64,000 nucleotides of DNA. Origin: Pseudomonadota bacterium. GTDB taxonomy: Bacteria > Bdellovibrionota_C > UBA2361 > SZUA-149 > DAOLCO01. A program made the position numbers and the translations under genes. The notes below the pieces were generated by a model. That model saw only the letters and a list, made by a program, of their open reading frames with translations. It ran no database searches and was not told the origin of the DNA. Location of the stretch: the NCBI GenBank assembly GCA_027487795.1, contig JAIYCX010000037.1, forward strand, positions 1-64,000, read 5' to 3'. Shown in pieces: positions 16,719-25,567 of this stretch. The stretch's first letter is position 1, and each line of letters starts with the position of its first letter.

Positions 16719-17129
16719 TTATAGTTCTGGGAAAAAGAATGATATTTCTGTTTTAGCATTCTCTAAGCTATCAGAACCATGAACTGTATTTGCGTCAATA
16801 CTTTCAGCAAAATCAGCTCTTATTGTTCCAGCAGCTGCTTCCTTAGGGTTAGTTGCTCCCATTAGATCTCTATTTTTGGTAACAGCATTTTCACCTTCGA
16901 GAACTGAAACAAAAACAGGTCCTGAAGTCATGAATGTTACTAAATCCTTAAAAAATGGTCTTTCTTTATGAACACCATAAAAAGATCCTGCTAAATTTGA
17001 ATCAAGACTCATCATCTTTGCAGCTACTATTTTTAGTCCTGCATCTTCAAATCTAGTTAATATTTTACCTATTACATTCTTAGCTACACCATCAGGTTTT
17101 ACTATTGATAGAGTTCTTTCAACTGCCAT
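16719..17129 (-). CDS. ndk: Nucleoside diphosphate kinase
   Basis: 136 residues, the standard bacterial length. The active-site His117 lies in NTVHGSDS, and the Kpn loop and nucleotide-binding positions (KPDGV 11-15, RPFFKDL) are intact. It transfers the gamma-phosphate between nucleoside di- and triphosphates. It sits downstream of sucD, 37 bases away; coupling ndk to succinyl-CoA synthetase is seen in several delta-type lineages and makes sense because the synthetase makes ATP or GTP. Confidence 0.95.
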   Translation of the reverse strand: MAVERTLSIVKPDGVAKNVIGKILTRFEDAGLKIVAAKMMSLDSNLAGSFYGVHKERPFFKDLVTFMTSGPVFVSVLEGENAVTKNRDLMGATNPKEAAAGTIRADFAESIDANTVHGSDSLENAKTEISFFFPEL

Positions 17130-17166
17130 ATTATTCCTTTTCTACTTTATTAATTATTTTTAATTA

Positions 17167-18042
17167 TTATTTTTTACTTGTAATTTCAGCTAATTTCCTG
17201 CCCATATCAGCTGGTGAGCTCACTGTATGAATGCCCGCAGCTTCCATAGCCTTATATTTATCAGCAGCTGTTCCCTTACCACCTGAGATGATCGCACCAG
17301 CGTGCCCCATTCTTCTACCAGTAGGAGCAGTCGCTCCTGCGATAAAACCAACTATTGGTTTCTTGCAGTTTTGTTTAATCCACTCACTAGCTTCTTCTTC
17401 TGCGTTTCCGCCAATCTCACCTATCATTATAATAGAATGAGTCTCTGGATCGTCATTAAATAGGCTTAAGCAATCAATAAAGTTAGTTCCATTTAATGGA
17501 TCTCCACCAATACCGATACAAGTAGACTGACCGATTCCAAGCTTAGTTAATTGTCCAACTGCTTCATAAGTTAAAGTACCTGATCTCGAAACTACCCCGA
17601 CATTACCCTTTAAATGTATGTGCCCTGGCATAATACCAATTTTACATTCATCAGGAGTTATAATCCCAGGACAATTTGGTCCGATCAATCTAGTCTTAGA
17701 ATTTCTAAGATAGCTTTTTACTGCAAGCATATCCTGAACCGGAATACCTTCAGTGATACAAACAATTAATTCAAGACCAGCATCAGCAGCTTCAATTATA
17801 GAATCAGCTGCATACGGAGGTGGTACAAAAATCATAGAAGAATTAGCACCAGTTTCTTTTATAGCTTCTTTAACAGAATCAAAAACTGGAAACCCTTCAA
17901 TTTCAGTTCCTCCCTTACCTGGAGTAACACCACCTACTAGTTTAGTACCGTAATCTCTACAACCCTTTGAATGGAATAAACCTGACTTACCAGTTATTCC
18001 CTGAGTTATTACTTTAGTATTTTTTCCAACAAGTACTGACAT
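17167..18042 (-). CDS. sucD: Succinyl-CoA synthetase alpha subunit
   Basis: 291 residues. The CoA-binding Rossmann region starts with [13 protein letters not shown] (14-26), and the phosphohistidine is His247 in [21 protein letters not shown] and GIGGDP match the ligase motifs. With SucC it converts succinyl-CoA to succinate with NTP formation in the TCA cycle. It begins three bases after the sucC stop, so the two are co-translated. Confidence 0.96.
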   Translation of the reverse strand: MSVLVGKNTKVITQGITGKSGLFHSKGCRDYGTKLVGGVTPGKGGTEIEGFPVFDSVKEAIKETGANSSMIFVPPPYAADSIIEAADAGLELIVCITEGIPVQDMLAVKSYLRNSKTRLIGPNCPGIITPDECKIGIMPGHIHLKGNVGVVSRSGTLTYEAVGQLTKLGIGQSTCIGIGGDPLNGTNFIDCLSLFNDDPETHSIIMIGEIGGNAEEEASEWIKQNCKKPIVGFIAGATAPTGRRMGHAGAIISGGKGTAADKYKAMEAAGIHTVSSPADMGRKLAEITSKK

Positions 18043-18045
18043 ACC

Positions 18046-19230
18046 TTATTTCCCCCTAACTGCTTTTACTATTGCATCAGCTGCTTCATCCATATCATCA
18101 GCAGGTATGATTTTAAGACCAGACTCAGAAAGTAATTTCTTTCCAAGTTCCACATTAGTTCCTTGAAGCCTACATACAACAGGAACTTCAAGTTTTAATT
18201 CTTTACAAGCTTCAATGACACCTGAAGCGATAACATCGCATTTCATAATCCCACCGAAAATGTTAACAAAAACACCCTTAACTGCCGCATCTTTTAAGAT
18301 AAGCTTAAAGGCCTCAGTAACTTGCTCTTTGGTAGCCCCGCCGCCGACATCTAAAAAGTTTGCTGGCTCTCCACCTGCTTGCTTAACAATATCCATTGTT
18401 GCCATGGCAAGTCCAGCACCATTAACCATGCAACCGATGTTACCATCAAGAGCAACGTAATTAATACCGACCTCGGAAGCTCTAATTTCTCTCTCGTCTA
18501 TTTCATCATAGTCAAGGAAGTTAAATGCTTGTCTTTGTCTGAATAATGCATTGTCATCAATACTCATCTTAGCATCAAGGCATATGAACTCACCGTCTGC
18601 TGTTTGAATCAAAGGATTAATTTCTAGTAAGTCACAATCAGTTCCCTTAAAAGCATTGTATAAACTTTTAAAAACTTTTGAAAACTTAGAAACCAAAGGT
18701 CCTTCAATTCCTAAAAACTTAGCAACTAATCTAGAGTGATACTCTTGGAATCCACTTTCTAAAGTTATTGGTAATGTAAGGATTTTTTCTGGAGAATGCT
18801 CAGCTACTTCTTCAATCTCCATTCCGCCTTCTTTTGAAGCTATTGCAGAGATGCAACCTCTTTGTCTATCTACTATTAAGCTCAGATAGTACTCATGCTT
18901 AATATTTGCTCCACCTTCAACATAAACTTTCTTAACTAAAACCCCTTCAGGTCCAGTTTGAGGTGAAACTAAATTCATTCCTATTATTGACTTAGCATAT
19001 GAAAATGCCTCATCAGGACTCTTAGCTAACTTCACTCCTCCAGCCTTTCCTCTTCCACCCGCATGTACTTGTGCCTTTACAACACAAACACCAGTAGACT
19101 TCCCATTAACAAGACCAAGATTGACAGCAGCCTTCTGAGCTTCTCTTGGAGTATAAGCTAAGAATCCAGGTAAAACTGGTACTCCGTAGCCCTTTAAAAT
19201 AATCTTCCCTTGATACTCGTGTAAATTCAT
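18046..19230 (-). CDS. sucC: Succinyl-CoA synthetase beta subunit
   Basis: 394 residues, with an N-terminal ATP-grasp domain (MNLHEYQGKIILKGYGVPV; VKAQVHAGGRGKAGGVK) and a C-terminal flavodoxin-like domain with GCMVNGAGLAMATMD and NIFGGIMKCD. It binds the nucleotide and the succinate/CoA site with SucD. The length and motifs are normal. A ribosome site AGGAAA precedes the ATG. It lies 15 bases after mdh. Confidence 0.96.
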   Translation of the reverse strand: MNLHEYQGKIILKGYGVPVLPGFLAYTPREAQKAAVNLGLVNGKSTGVCVVKAQVHAGGRGKAGGVKLAKSPDEAFSYAKSIIGMNLVSPQTGPEGVLVKKVYVEGGANIKHEYYLSLIVDRQRGCISAIASKEGGMEIEEVAEHSPEKILTLPITLESGFQEYHSRLVAKFLGIEGPLVSKFSKVFKSLYNAFKGTDCDLLEINPLIQTADGEFICLDAKMSIDDNALFRQRQAFNFLDYDEIDEREIRASEVGINYVALDGNIGCMVNGAGLAMATMDIVKQAGGEPANFLDVGGGATKEQVTEAFKLILKDAAVKGVFVNIFGGIMKCDVIASGVIEACKELKLEVPVVCRLQGTNVELGKKLLSESGLKIIPADDMDEAADAIVKAVRGK

Positions 19231-19245
19231 TATTATTTCCTATTC

Positions 19246-20187
19246 TTAAAGTAAAGTAACTAGTTCTTTAACAGCTTCTGCACTGACATTAAGTTCTTTC
19301 TTCTCAGCGTCAGTAAGATCTATTTCAATTATTTTTTCTATTCCACCAGCACCGATCTGAACAGGCACGCCGATGTATAAATCCTTATACCCGTATTCTC
19401 CGTTTAACTTAGCAGCTGCTGGAAGAACTTTCTTCTGATCTTTTAAATAACTCTCTGCCATCTCTAACGCTGACGCTGCAGGAGAACAAAAAGCAGAGCC
19501 GGTTTTTAGTAAAGCAACAACCTCTCCTCCAGCCCCTCGTACTCTTTTTTCAATTTCTGTAAGTCTATCAGCTTTAATAAACTTACTAACAGGTATTCCA
19601 TTTACAGTAGTATGAGATCTAACTGGCACCATAGTATCTCCATGACCACCAAGAACCATCGCATTTACTGAGCTAGGTGAAACTCCAATTTCCTCAGCTA
19701 AAAATGCTCTATACCTAGCAGAATCTAATACACCAGCCATTCCGACTACCATATTTGCTGGTAGTCCAGTTTCTCTCTGACATAATGTTACCATTGCATC
19801 CAAAGGATTTGAAACTACAATCACAAAACTCTTAGGTGCATATTCCTTTATACCTTTTGCTACAGACTTCATGATGTCTGCATTAGTCTTTAATAAATCA
19901 TCTCTAGACATGCCAGGCTTTCTAGCAATACCAGCTGTGACGATACATACATCAGCGCCTTTTATATCTTCATAAGAGTTTGTGCCCTTAATTGAAACAG
20001 ACCCTTGAAATACTGGCGTGCAGTGTGATAAGTCCAATGCCTTACCTTGAGGGACTCCTTCAACAACATCAAAAAGAACAACATCACCAAGTTCTTTATA
20101 TAAAGCAAGGTAAGCTAAGGCTCCACCAATATTACCTGCTCCAATAAGTGCGATTTTTTTTCTAGTAGTATTCATTGTATGAGACAT
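19246..20187 (-). CDS. mdh: Malate dehydrogenase (LDH-like type)
   Basis: 313 residues. The NAD-binding motif GAGNIGG is at 16-22, with Asp40 (VVLFDV) fitting NAD preference. Substrate residues lie in ARKPGMSR (88-95), and the catalytic His182 in GGHGDTMVP. Arg in the specificity loop favours malate over lactate. It oxidises malate to oxaloacetate. Two starts are possible: MSHT at 20187 or MNTT four codons later; neither has a clear ribosome site. It is the first gene of the operon that continues into sucC. Confidence 0.93.
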   Translation of the reverse strand: MSHTMNTTRKKIALIGAGNIGGALAYLALYKELGDVVLFDVVEGVPQGKALDLSHCTPVFQGSVSIKGTNSYEDIKGADVCIVTAGIARKPGMSRDDLLKTNADIMKSVAKGIKEYAPKSFVIVVSNPLDAMVTLCQRETGLPANMVVGMAGVLDSARYRAFLAEEIGVSPSSVNAMVLGGHGDTMVPVRSHTTVNGIPVSKFIKADRLTEIEKRVRGAGGEVVALLKTGSAFCSPAASALEMAESYLKDQKKVLPAAAKLNGEYGYKDLYIGVPVQIGAGGIEKIIEIDLTDAEKKELNVSAEAVKELVTLL

Positions 20188-20392
20188 ATATTATAGGAAA
20201 TAGTGTTTAAATTTGTGCTTTACGTAGCATGAATATGACTTGGTTCCAAGTATAGTAAGTAGCTATTTTTCTTGATTATTCCGCTTATTATCAACTTTTT
20301 ACATATTTTTTGTAAAAACGATTAAATTCTAAACATAATCTTACCGATAAGCTCCTATAGGCTTATAAAGTAAAGTTAAAGTAAGGATCAAA

Positions 20393-21031
20393 ATGGACTG
20401 GAAAACAGGTTATATTTTAGGTAGACCAGAGTTAGACGGCAAAGTAAGTATCGTTCATACTGCTGACAAGCTTAAAGATGCAAGATATTGGCTACAATAT
20501 ATTGCAAAGCCTAATGATACAATTTTCACTACACCGGCTCATCCAAATTATAAGGGAACAAACGGCGAACCCACATATATGTGCCACTTAGTTCAACGCG
20601 GGAAAATGGATTACAATGAAGCACAATGGAAAAAAGCTGCATTTAATTCACCTGATACAGTTATGAACTTTGTAGTAGCAGATCCAAGTGTTAACAAACC
20701 AACAGAAGAAACCAATGCTCCAAAGGCAATGTCTGAAACTGAGATTATTCAATTAGCCACTGGAAAACCTACTAAACTCAATCTTGAACAGATAAAAGGA
20801 ATACTAAATTTTAATGCGAAAAAATTAGAAATCATCCTAACAGATCCTACTAAATGGATAGACTGGGAATCAGCACTAATGTTAATGACAAAGGATGTTT
20901 TTGTATTATCAGCAAATCCAGACTCAGAATGGCCCCTAACAGTAACCTTAAAGCCTAAAGAGGGAAAAGGTGAAACTATGGATTATAATGCTGGCATGCA
21001 ATTTATTGTAAGGCCAAGAGCTGCTTATTAA
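20393..21031 (+). CDS. Hypothetical cytoplasmic protein
   Basis: 212 residues, no recognised family, no signal peptide or membrane segment. The sequence is rich in Lys, Pro and Trp, with two apparent modules (about 1-100 and 115-212) joined by a polar linker (NKPTEETNAPKAMSE). The codon use looks native. Upstream there is AAAGTAAGGATC before the ATG, a good ribosome site, and a palindrome CCTATAGG near 20354. It is divergent from mdh and followed by the sugar transferase gene. The function is unknown. Confidence 0.6.
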   Translation: MDWKTGYILGRPELDGKVSIVHTADKLKDARYWLQYIAKPNDTIFTTPAHPNYKGTNGEPTYMCHLVQRGKMDYNEAQWKKAAFNSPDTVMNFVVADPSVNKPTEETNAPKAMSETEIIQLATGKPTKLNLEQIKGILNFNAKKLEIILTDPTKWIDWESALMLMTKDVFVLSANPDSEWPLTVTLKPKEGKGETMDYNAGMQFIVRPRAAY

Positions 21032-21128
21032 TTTTCACAAGCAGTACTGAAACTATAAATTATAAACAGACCGTATTGATTTATAATAATAATTATATAG
21101 TAAGAACAATATATTATATAATTAAAAG

Positions 21129-21803
21129 ATGGAATCAACCATTAATACAGATAATTCAAATACAGACTACGACTTATTCCCAGACTTTTCTGAAAGAGGA
21201 AAAGTATACCAATTGTTTTACAATTCTTGGAAAAGACTTTTTGATATCACACTGGCATTAGCATTATTATTTTTCGTTGTTCCAATAATGATAGTGCTCT
21301 CTCTTATAATCAGATTAACAAGTTCTGGTCCTGCCATATATTGTCAAAGAAGACTAACTACCAACGGAAGAATATTTACCATGTTTAAATTTAGAACAAT
21401 GGTAACAGATGCTGAAATAAACACAGGAGCTACTTGGGCTAAAAAAAATGATCCTAGGGTTACAAGACTAGGAAGAATAATGCGAAGAACTAGATTAGAC
21501 GAACTACCGCAGTTAATAAATGTTTTAATTGGGGATATGAGTCTTATTGGACCAAGACCTGAAAGACCAGAAATCGCAAAAGATCTTTGTAAAGAATTTG
21601 GTACTTTTAATGAAAGATACAAAGTACCTGCAGGACTCACTGGACTAGCTCAAGTATCATCCGGATATGCTGACTCAGTTGATAGCTATAAGACCAAGCT
21701 TTTATATGACATTCTTTATGTGAGAAAAAGATCTATTAAATTAGATTTAATAATTACAATTAAGACTGTCTATGTTCTACTAACAGGGCACGGTGCCAGA
21801 TAG
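21129..21803 (+). CDS. Undecaprenyl-phosphate sugar phosphotransferase (bacterial sugar transferase)
   Basis: 224 residues. One N-terminal hydrophobic reentrant helix (about 38-62, after KRLFDIT), then the conserved core: [26 protein letters not shown] with the catalytic Asp-Glu pair, and [11 protein letters not shown]. This is the monotopic phosphoglycosyl transferase domain (PglC/WbaP C-terminal type), which puts the first sugar-phosphate on undecaprenyl phosphate. The short form lacks the N-terminal CoA-binding-like half of WbaP/WcaJ or XrtA-type EpsB. It probably starts repeat-unit assembly for the exopolysaccharide genes nearby. A 15-bp duplication covers its stop codon. Confidence 0.92.
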   Translation: MESTINTDNSNTDYDLFPDFSERGKVYQLFYNSWKRLFDITLALALLFFVVPIMIVLSLIIRLTSSGPAIYCQRRLTTNGRIFTMFKFRTMVTDAEINTGATWAKKNDPRVTRLGRIMRRTRLDELPQLINVLIGDMSLIGPRPERPEIAKDLCKEFGTFNERYKVPAGLTGLAQVSSGYADSVDSYKTKLLYDILYVRKRSIKLDLIITIKTVYVLLTGHGAR

Positions 21804-21822
21804 TTAAGTGCCAGATAGTTAA
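21793..21822 (+). repeat. 15-bp tandem duplication over a stop codon
   Basis: GTGCCAGATAGTTAA occurs twice in direct succession (21793-21807, 21808-21822). The first copy contains the final Ala-Arg codons and TAG stop of the sugar transferase gene. It looks like a recent slippage duplication. Confidence 0.9.
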
Positions 21823-21834
21823 GGCAAAAGATAA

Positions 21835-22812
21835 TTAAGAAAAAAACTCTTTCTTCCACCAATTAAAAAACTCCCCCATCCCCTCACTAAAACTAGTTTT
21901 AGGATCGTAACCAAAAGCTTCTTTTGCTTTTGAAATATCTGCATTGGTTAAATTCACATCACCTGGCTGCATCGGGAGCTGATTTATTTTAATTTTCTTA
22001 TCTGTAACTTTTTCTATAGTTTCAATAGCTTCGTTCAATGACACCGTAGCGGAATTTCCAAGATTAAAAATATTAAATTTGCTCTCGTTATTTATATAAT
22101 TCAAAGCTCCAATGAAGCCTGAAACAAAATCATCAATATAGGTATAATCTCTTCGAGTTGAACCATCTCCGAATTTAGAAATAGCATTACCGCATAAAGC
22201 GGCTTTTAAAAACAGCCATGGAGCCATATCAGGTCTTCCTCTTGGACCGTAAACTGTGAATGGCCGAACAACTGTTATTTGCAAACCATATAAACTACTA
22301 TAAGTATGACCCAGCACTTCAGATGCTTTTTTAGTAGCAGCATAAGGAGAGATTGGTTTATCAGTAGCAGAATCGTCTTCTTTAAAAGGAATTTGAGTAG
22401 AATTTCCATAAACAGAGGAAGAAGAAGTAAGAACAAAGTTCTGTACCTTAGCTATTCTTGCAAGTTCAAGTAAATTTAATGTCCCCCGAACATTTACTTC
22501 TTGATACAACATCGGGTCACTAATAGAAGGCCTAACCCCTGCTCTTGCTGCTATGTGCGCGATCTTAGTAATTGTATAATCTTCAGCTAAATTTAATACT
22601 GCTTCTGTATCTCTGATATCTAGTTTTAAAAAAGAAAAGTTTGGATAATGATTAAGTATACTAAGATTTTTTTCCTTGTAGGAAACATCGTAGTAATCAT
22701 TAATTTCATCGACACCTAATATAGTATGTCCTGATTGTAATAACTTCTCAGATACGTGAGAAGCAATAAAACCTGCTACCCCTGTCACTAGAATGACTTC
22801 TTTTTTACTCAT
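21835..22812 (-). CDS. NAD-dependent nucleotide-sugar epimerase (UDP-glucuronate 4-epimerase-like)
   Basis: 325 residues, short-chain dehydrogenase family. The N-terminal cofactor motif is TGVAGFIASH (10-19), with Asp34 (VDEIND) after it; the catalytic triad includes Ser in TSSSSVYG and Tyr-x3-Lys in SPYAATKKASE. NDYYDVSYKEKNL and PFTVYGPRGRPDMAPWLF are characteristic of CapI/LspL-type UDP-GlcA 4-epimerases, giving UDP-galacturonate. The exact substrate is inferred from this resemblance. It lies convergent to the sugar transferase gene and supports the polysaccharide pathway. Confidence 0.85.
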   Translation of the reverse strand: MSKKEVILVTGVAGFIASHVSEKLLQSGHTILGVDEINDYYDVSYKEKNLSILNHYPNFSFLKLDIRDTEAVLNLAEDYTITKIAHIAARAGVRPSISDPMLYQEVNVRGTLNLLELARIAKVQNFVLTSSSSVYGNSTQIPFKEDDSATDKPISPYAATKKASEVLGHTYSSLYGLQITVVRPFTVYGPRGRPDMAPWLFLKAALCGNAISKFGDGSTRRDYTYIDDFVSGFIGALNYINNESKFNIFNLGNSATVSLNEAIETIEKVTDKKIKINQLPMQPGDVNLTNADISKAKEAFGYDPKTSFSEGMGEFFNWWKKEFFS

Positions 22813-22875
22813 TTTTATATTTTTGCATTAATTCAATTGTTAAAGTATTAGCATAATGGGTAGAAGAGTGAAACT

Positions 22876-22912
22876 CGCCTAATAGATTTACGAAGAATCT
22901 ATTAGGCGTTTT
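22876..22912 (+). terminator. Plus-strand intrinsic terminator in a divergent spacer
   Basis: A perfect 13-bp stem (CGCCTAATAGATT 22876-22888; 22896-22908) with a 7-base loop is followed by TTTT. No plus-strand gene lies upstream within the spacer, which separates the epimerase start (22812) from the next gene (22951). It could be a leader attenuator or the end of a short RNA. Confidence 0.7.
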
Positions 22913-22950
22913 GGTAAATACACTCAGGTTTTTCGTAAAGGGTTTTAAAA

Positions 22951-23715
22951 ATGGAGTTCGATTACTCAGAATTTAGTCAAAGTTCACTTATTTGTATACT
23001 TGCTGGCGAAGATAATAAAGCGATAATAATTAAAATTACAGCCTTACTACCACTTGACGAGCAAGATATATTATTTTTCAAAGAGCAAATAAATTTACTT
23101 GAAATTAATAATCCGATTTTATTAGAGCTAAATCTGCAGAAGAAACACGGCATATATGAGGCGAAAACTACTTCTTTACTAGATAGTCTAGAAAATAATA
23201 TTACGTTTTTAATCCAAGAGATTGAAAACCGTGTTAGAGACCCTGAATCATTCCCTGCTCAACCGCTATTAATATACACAGATAGTTCCGTCTATACTGC
23301 TTTTAGAAATACTTTCATCATGCTGCCTGTAAAAAATAGATTCTGGCATCCACCTTTGGCTCTTAGTAGTGACATGTCTATAGAGAAGGACAATCTCTCC
23401 GCTGAATTATTAGAACTAATTTCACTTCCAGTTATAATTAAAGATATTTCAGTCAGTATTCAATGGTCATTACTCAGACTTATTTTAGGTGGAGCAGTGA
23501 TATTGGTGTTATTAGTAGTCTTAACACTTAACCTCTTCAACTTCTTAGCTTGGATAATTTCTATTTTTATTTTCTTCATTGTTCAATGGTTTGGAAAAAA
23601 ACAACTTACAACGATTAAAGAAAAAATAGTAATTAAGGATTTTTTTTGGCAACGCCTTAAATTACTGAGTAATAATTATTATGAATACGGAAAAAAATAT
23701 GGACTGTATAAATAA
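22951..23715 (+). CDS. Hypothetical membrane protein
   Basis: 254 residues. Residues 1-170 are soluble and acidic with no recognised domain; two adjacent hydrophobic helices follow (about 175-197 and 200-217), then a basic C-terminal tail (KKQLTTIKEKIVIKDFFWQR). The predicted topology is a cytoplasmic N-domain anchored by a membrane hairpin. A good ribosome site is not obvious (GTTTTAAAA before the ATG). It sits behind a terminator-like hairpin and ends at a second one. The function is unknown. Confidence 0.6.
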   Translation: MEFDYSEFSQSSLICILAGEDNKAIIIKITALLPLDEQDILFFKEQINLLEINNPILLELNLQKKHGIYEAKTTSLLDSLENNITFLIQEIENRVRDPESFPAQPLLIYTDSSVYTAFRNTFIMLPVKNRFWHPPLALSSDMSIEKDNLSAELLELISLPVIIKDISVSIQWSLLRLILGGAVILVLLVVLTLNLFNFLAWIISIFIFFIVQWFGKKQLTTIKEKIVIKDFFWQRLKLLSNNYYEYGKKYGLYK

Positions 23716-23748
23716 TAAAACTTAGTTCAATGCATGAAAATGCTAATC

Positions 23749-23784
23749 AGGGTTTTTGTATTTACCAAAGCCCTTTTTATTTTA
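23749..23784 (+). terminator. Terminator after the membrane-protein gene
   Basis: AGGGTTTT (23749-23756) pairs with AAAGCCCT (23767-23774), with one G-T pair, followed by TTTTTATTTT. It is 34 bases after the stop at 23715. Confidence 0.6.
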
Positions 23785-23869
23785 TGAAAAAGAAAAGGTT
23801 GAGGCGTCAGCTTCAACCATAAAGAGAAATGGAAACATTATAAAAACGATCAAAAAACTTGATGTAAAT

Positions 23870-24028
23870 CTAGTCGCATCCATCCCAAGGTTGGAAGTTC
23901 GCTGCTCGACGAAGATGTTCTTCTTTGGAAAGTTGGTTATCCTTAGAAGTCTCTTCACTTTTTGACTCAGAGTTTTTAGTATCTTCGTCAACAACAACTT
24001 CAACAGCTTCACCTTGTGCGCAGCTCAT
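23870..24028 (-). CDS. Small acidic protein with terminal Cys, hypothetical
   Basis: I choose the ATG at 24028, giving 52 residues starting MSCAQGEAVEV, because AAGGGAG (24038-24044 on the complementary strand) sits nine bases upstream; the ATG at 24055 has no such site. The middle is Glu/Asp/Ser/Lys-rich and probably disordered. The end, EEHLRRAANFQPWDGCD, looks more constrained, with Trp and Cys near the C-terminus. No signal peptide. A hairpin lies about 40 bases upstream in the leader. A frame on the same strand (23782-24012) and one on the other (23756-23965) overlap it and lack a ribosome site. A small regulatory protein or a peptide precursor is possible. Confidence 0.45.
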   Translation of the reverse strand: MSCAQGEAVEVVVDEDTKNSESKSEETSKDNQLSKEEHLRRAANFQPWDGCD

Positions 24029-24070
24029 TTGCAAACACTCCCTTACGAACCTCATACTGTTAATATTTTT

Positions 24071-24093
24071 TTCATTGAGCCTCTCTCAATGAA
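24071..24093 (-). promoter_or_regulatory. Leader hairpin upstream of the small acidic gene
   Basis: TTCATTGAG and CTCAATGAA form a perfect 9-bp stem with a 5-base loop. There is no T-run on the correct side for termination on either strand, so it is more likely a 5' leader structure for the gene starting at 24028. I see nothing else clear in 24094-24320, which is AT-rich spacer. Confidence 0.4.
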
Positions 24094-24320
24094 TCCGTAA
24101 CAGCTATGGATCAGAAAAGTACATTAAATTAAAACTTAAATACCTCTCTAAACCACAGCTGTAAGGAATAAATATTAGAAATTAAAACCTTTTTTGACGC
24201 CTCATCTTGTAACTAGTTATGAAGAATCTAGTAATTCTAACAAGTTGTAATAGATCCTTACTGTTCGATATGGGACAATGGGATTTATATTCGTTTGTAT
24301 GGGGACAGAAGGTTAATAAA

Positions 24321-25187
24321 TTAAGATTTATCACTTAATCTATATAATTTGATAAGTGCATGATTGCCCAACTCCGCCCCCTCGCCCTTTACAAATGATT
24401 CGAACAAATTACGAACAAGATCAGTAACAGGTAATTCTACTCCTAAAAACTTTGCCTCTTCTAATACAAAATTTAAATCTTTCAGCATATCTCTTGCATA
24501 AAAACCTGGTTCATAATTATCTTTTTGAACTCTAGGGAAATAATTTTCTAGTGCCCAAGAGCCTGCTGAACCAGAACGAACTATCTGATAAGTTTTATCA
24601 ATATCCAAACCTAAACTTTCAGCAAAATACATTCCCTCTGACATACTCGCTATAGAGATAGCGATCATCATCTGATTAATACATTTTGTAAGTTGACCTC
24701 GTCCGACATCTCCGACTCTAACGATAGTTTTCCCTAACACTTCAAGAATCGGTTTAATTTTAGAAAAATCTTCTTCATTTGCTCCAACCATAATTGCTAA
24801 AGTAGCATTCCGAGCACCAACATCACCCCCAGTTACTGGAGCATCAATAAAGGTACATCCAAAATCTTTTAAAATAAAATTTAAATCTACCACTGCACGA
24901 GGTGCTATTGTAGAGAAGTCTATCCAATACTTCGGGACATGCATTCCCTTATTGATTCTTCTAATTATAGAATACAAAGCATCAGAATTCGTCACGCAGC
25001 TACAACAAATATCTACATTCTGTAATAGCAAAACCGCATCATCAAAAACACTAGCCCCTTTTGCTTTAAGCTCATCGCATTTACTTGCAGTTCGGTTAAA
25101 AACAGAAACTTCATGACCAGCAGACAATAAATGCCCCGCCATAGAATTTCCCATTATTCCTAAGCCTATGAAGCCGATTTTGTTCAT
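24321..25187 (-). CDS. NAD(P)-dependent beta-hydroxyacid dehydrogenase
   Basis: 288 residues, the usual length. The N-terminal Rossmann motif is GFIGLGIMGNSMA (4-16), followed by VFNRTASKC, where Arg after Asn suggests NADP preference. The family signature DAPVTGGDVGARNATL is near 115-130, and the catalytic Lys lies in TKCINQMM (about 166). Relatives include 3-hydroxyisobutyrate dehydrogenase, tartronate semialdehyde reductase and GLYR-type succinic semialdehyde/glyoxylate reductases; the substrate cannot be fixed by sequence alone. It is downstream of tRNA-His and the GC-rich repeat on the same strand. Confidence 0.9.
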   Translation of the reverse strand: MNKIGFIGLGIMGNSMAGHLLSAGHEVSVFNRTASKCDELKAKGASVFDDAVLLLQNVDICCSCVTNSDALYSIIRRINKGMHVPKYWIDFSTIAPRAVVDLNFILKDFGCTFIDAPVTGGDVGARNATLAIMVGANEEDFSKIKPILEVLGKTIVRVGDVGRGQLTKCINQMMIAISIASMSEGMYFAESLGLDIDKTYQIVRSGSAGSWALENYFPRVQKDNYEPGFYARDMLKDLNFVLEEAKFLGVELPVTDLVRNLFESFVKGEGAELGNHALIKLYRLSDKS

Positions 25188-25275
25188 GGTTGAGTTTTCT
25201 TTAATTTGATTGGTATTTGATATTAAGTCCTTCGATGACTCTATTCTTAATAAGGAAATTTCGATTTCCTATACT

Positions 25276-25287
25276 GGGGGGGGGGGG
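25276..25287 (+). repeat. G12 homopolymer
   Basis: Twelve consecutive G mark the boundary between AT-rich DNA and the GC-rich repeat that follows. With the C-runs in that repeat it could form G-quadruplex-like structures. Its length is a likely spot for slippage and sequencing error. Confidence 0.85.
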
Positions 25288-25292
25288 CGTGG

Positions 25293-25442
25293 TTCTGCTT
25301 CGCCCCTGCCTCTCCACCCTCCCCCCAGGCTTCGCAGAATCTATCCTGCTTCGCCTCAGCCTCTCCACTCTACCCCCGAGCTTCGCAGGATTCATTCTGC
25401 ATAGCCAGGCAGGGCGGGGCTGCTGTTGTGGGCGACGCAGGA
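25293..25442. repeat. GC-rich tandem hairpin repeat, 51-bp period, beside tRNA-His
   Basis: Units begin with CTGC at 25295, 25346 and 25397, exactly 51 bases apart. Units 1 and 2 are close copies; unit 3 is diverged inside. Each unit can fold with the same plan: CTGC, three unpaired bases, a GCC-type inner stem, a long loop, the matching inner strand, three unpaired bases, GCAG. Unit 1 uses TTCTGC/GCAGAA and unit 2 ATCCTGC/GCAGGAT, a compensatory base-pair change. The block is much more GC-rich than its surroundings. It lies directly 3' of the tRNA on the transcribed strand. The open frames across it on both strands are by-products of the repeat. Confidence 0.8.
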
Positions 25443-25519
25443 TGGGGTGAATGATGGGGCTCGAACCCACGACAACCGGAACCACAATCCGGAGCTCTAC
25501 CAACTGAGCTACATCCACC
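25443..25519 (-). tRNA. tRNA-His (anticodon GTG)
   Basis: A full cloverleaf on the minus strand. The acceptor stem GTGGATG (25518-25512) pairs with CATTCAC, the D-arm is GCTC...GAGC, and the anticodon stem CCGGA/TCCGG encloses loop TTGTGGT with anticodon GTG. The T-arm has GGTTCGAGCC. The His-specific extra G-1 is present at 25519, opposite a C discriminator, and CCA is encoded (25445-25443). It lies after the tyrosine kinase gene on the same strand. Confidence 0.97.
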
Positions 25520-25567
25520 AGATATAACTGACCATTTTGAAAAAGTATTCTATTTCAAGTCAGGGTT

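Noticed and set aside
23756..24012. Two overlapping frames (23756-23965 plus, 23782-24012 minus)
   Set aside because: They lack ribosome sites and family features; the frame starting at 24028 has a good ribosome site.
25201..25518. 105-residue open frame on the minus strand, and two frames on the plus strand
   Set aside because: They run across the tRNA-His and the GC-rich 51-bp repeat. The repeat period is a multiple of three and its GC content removes stops, so the frames are by-products.
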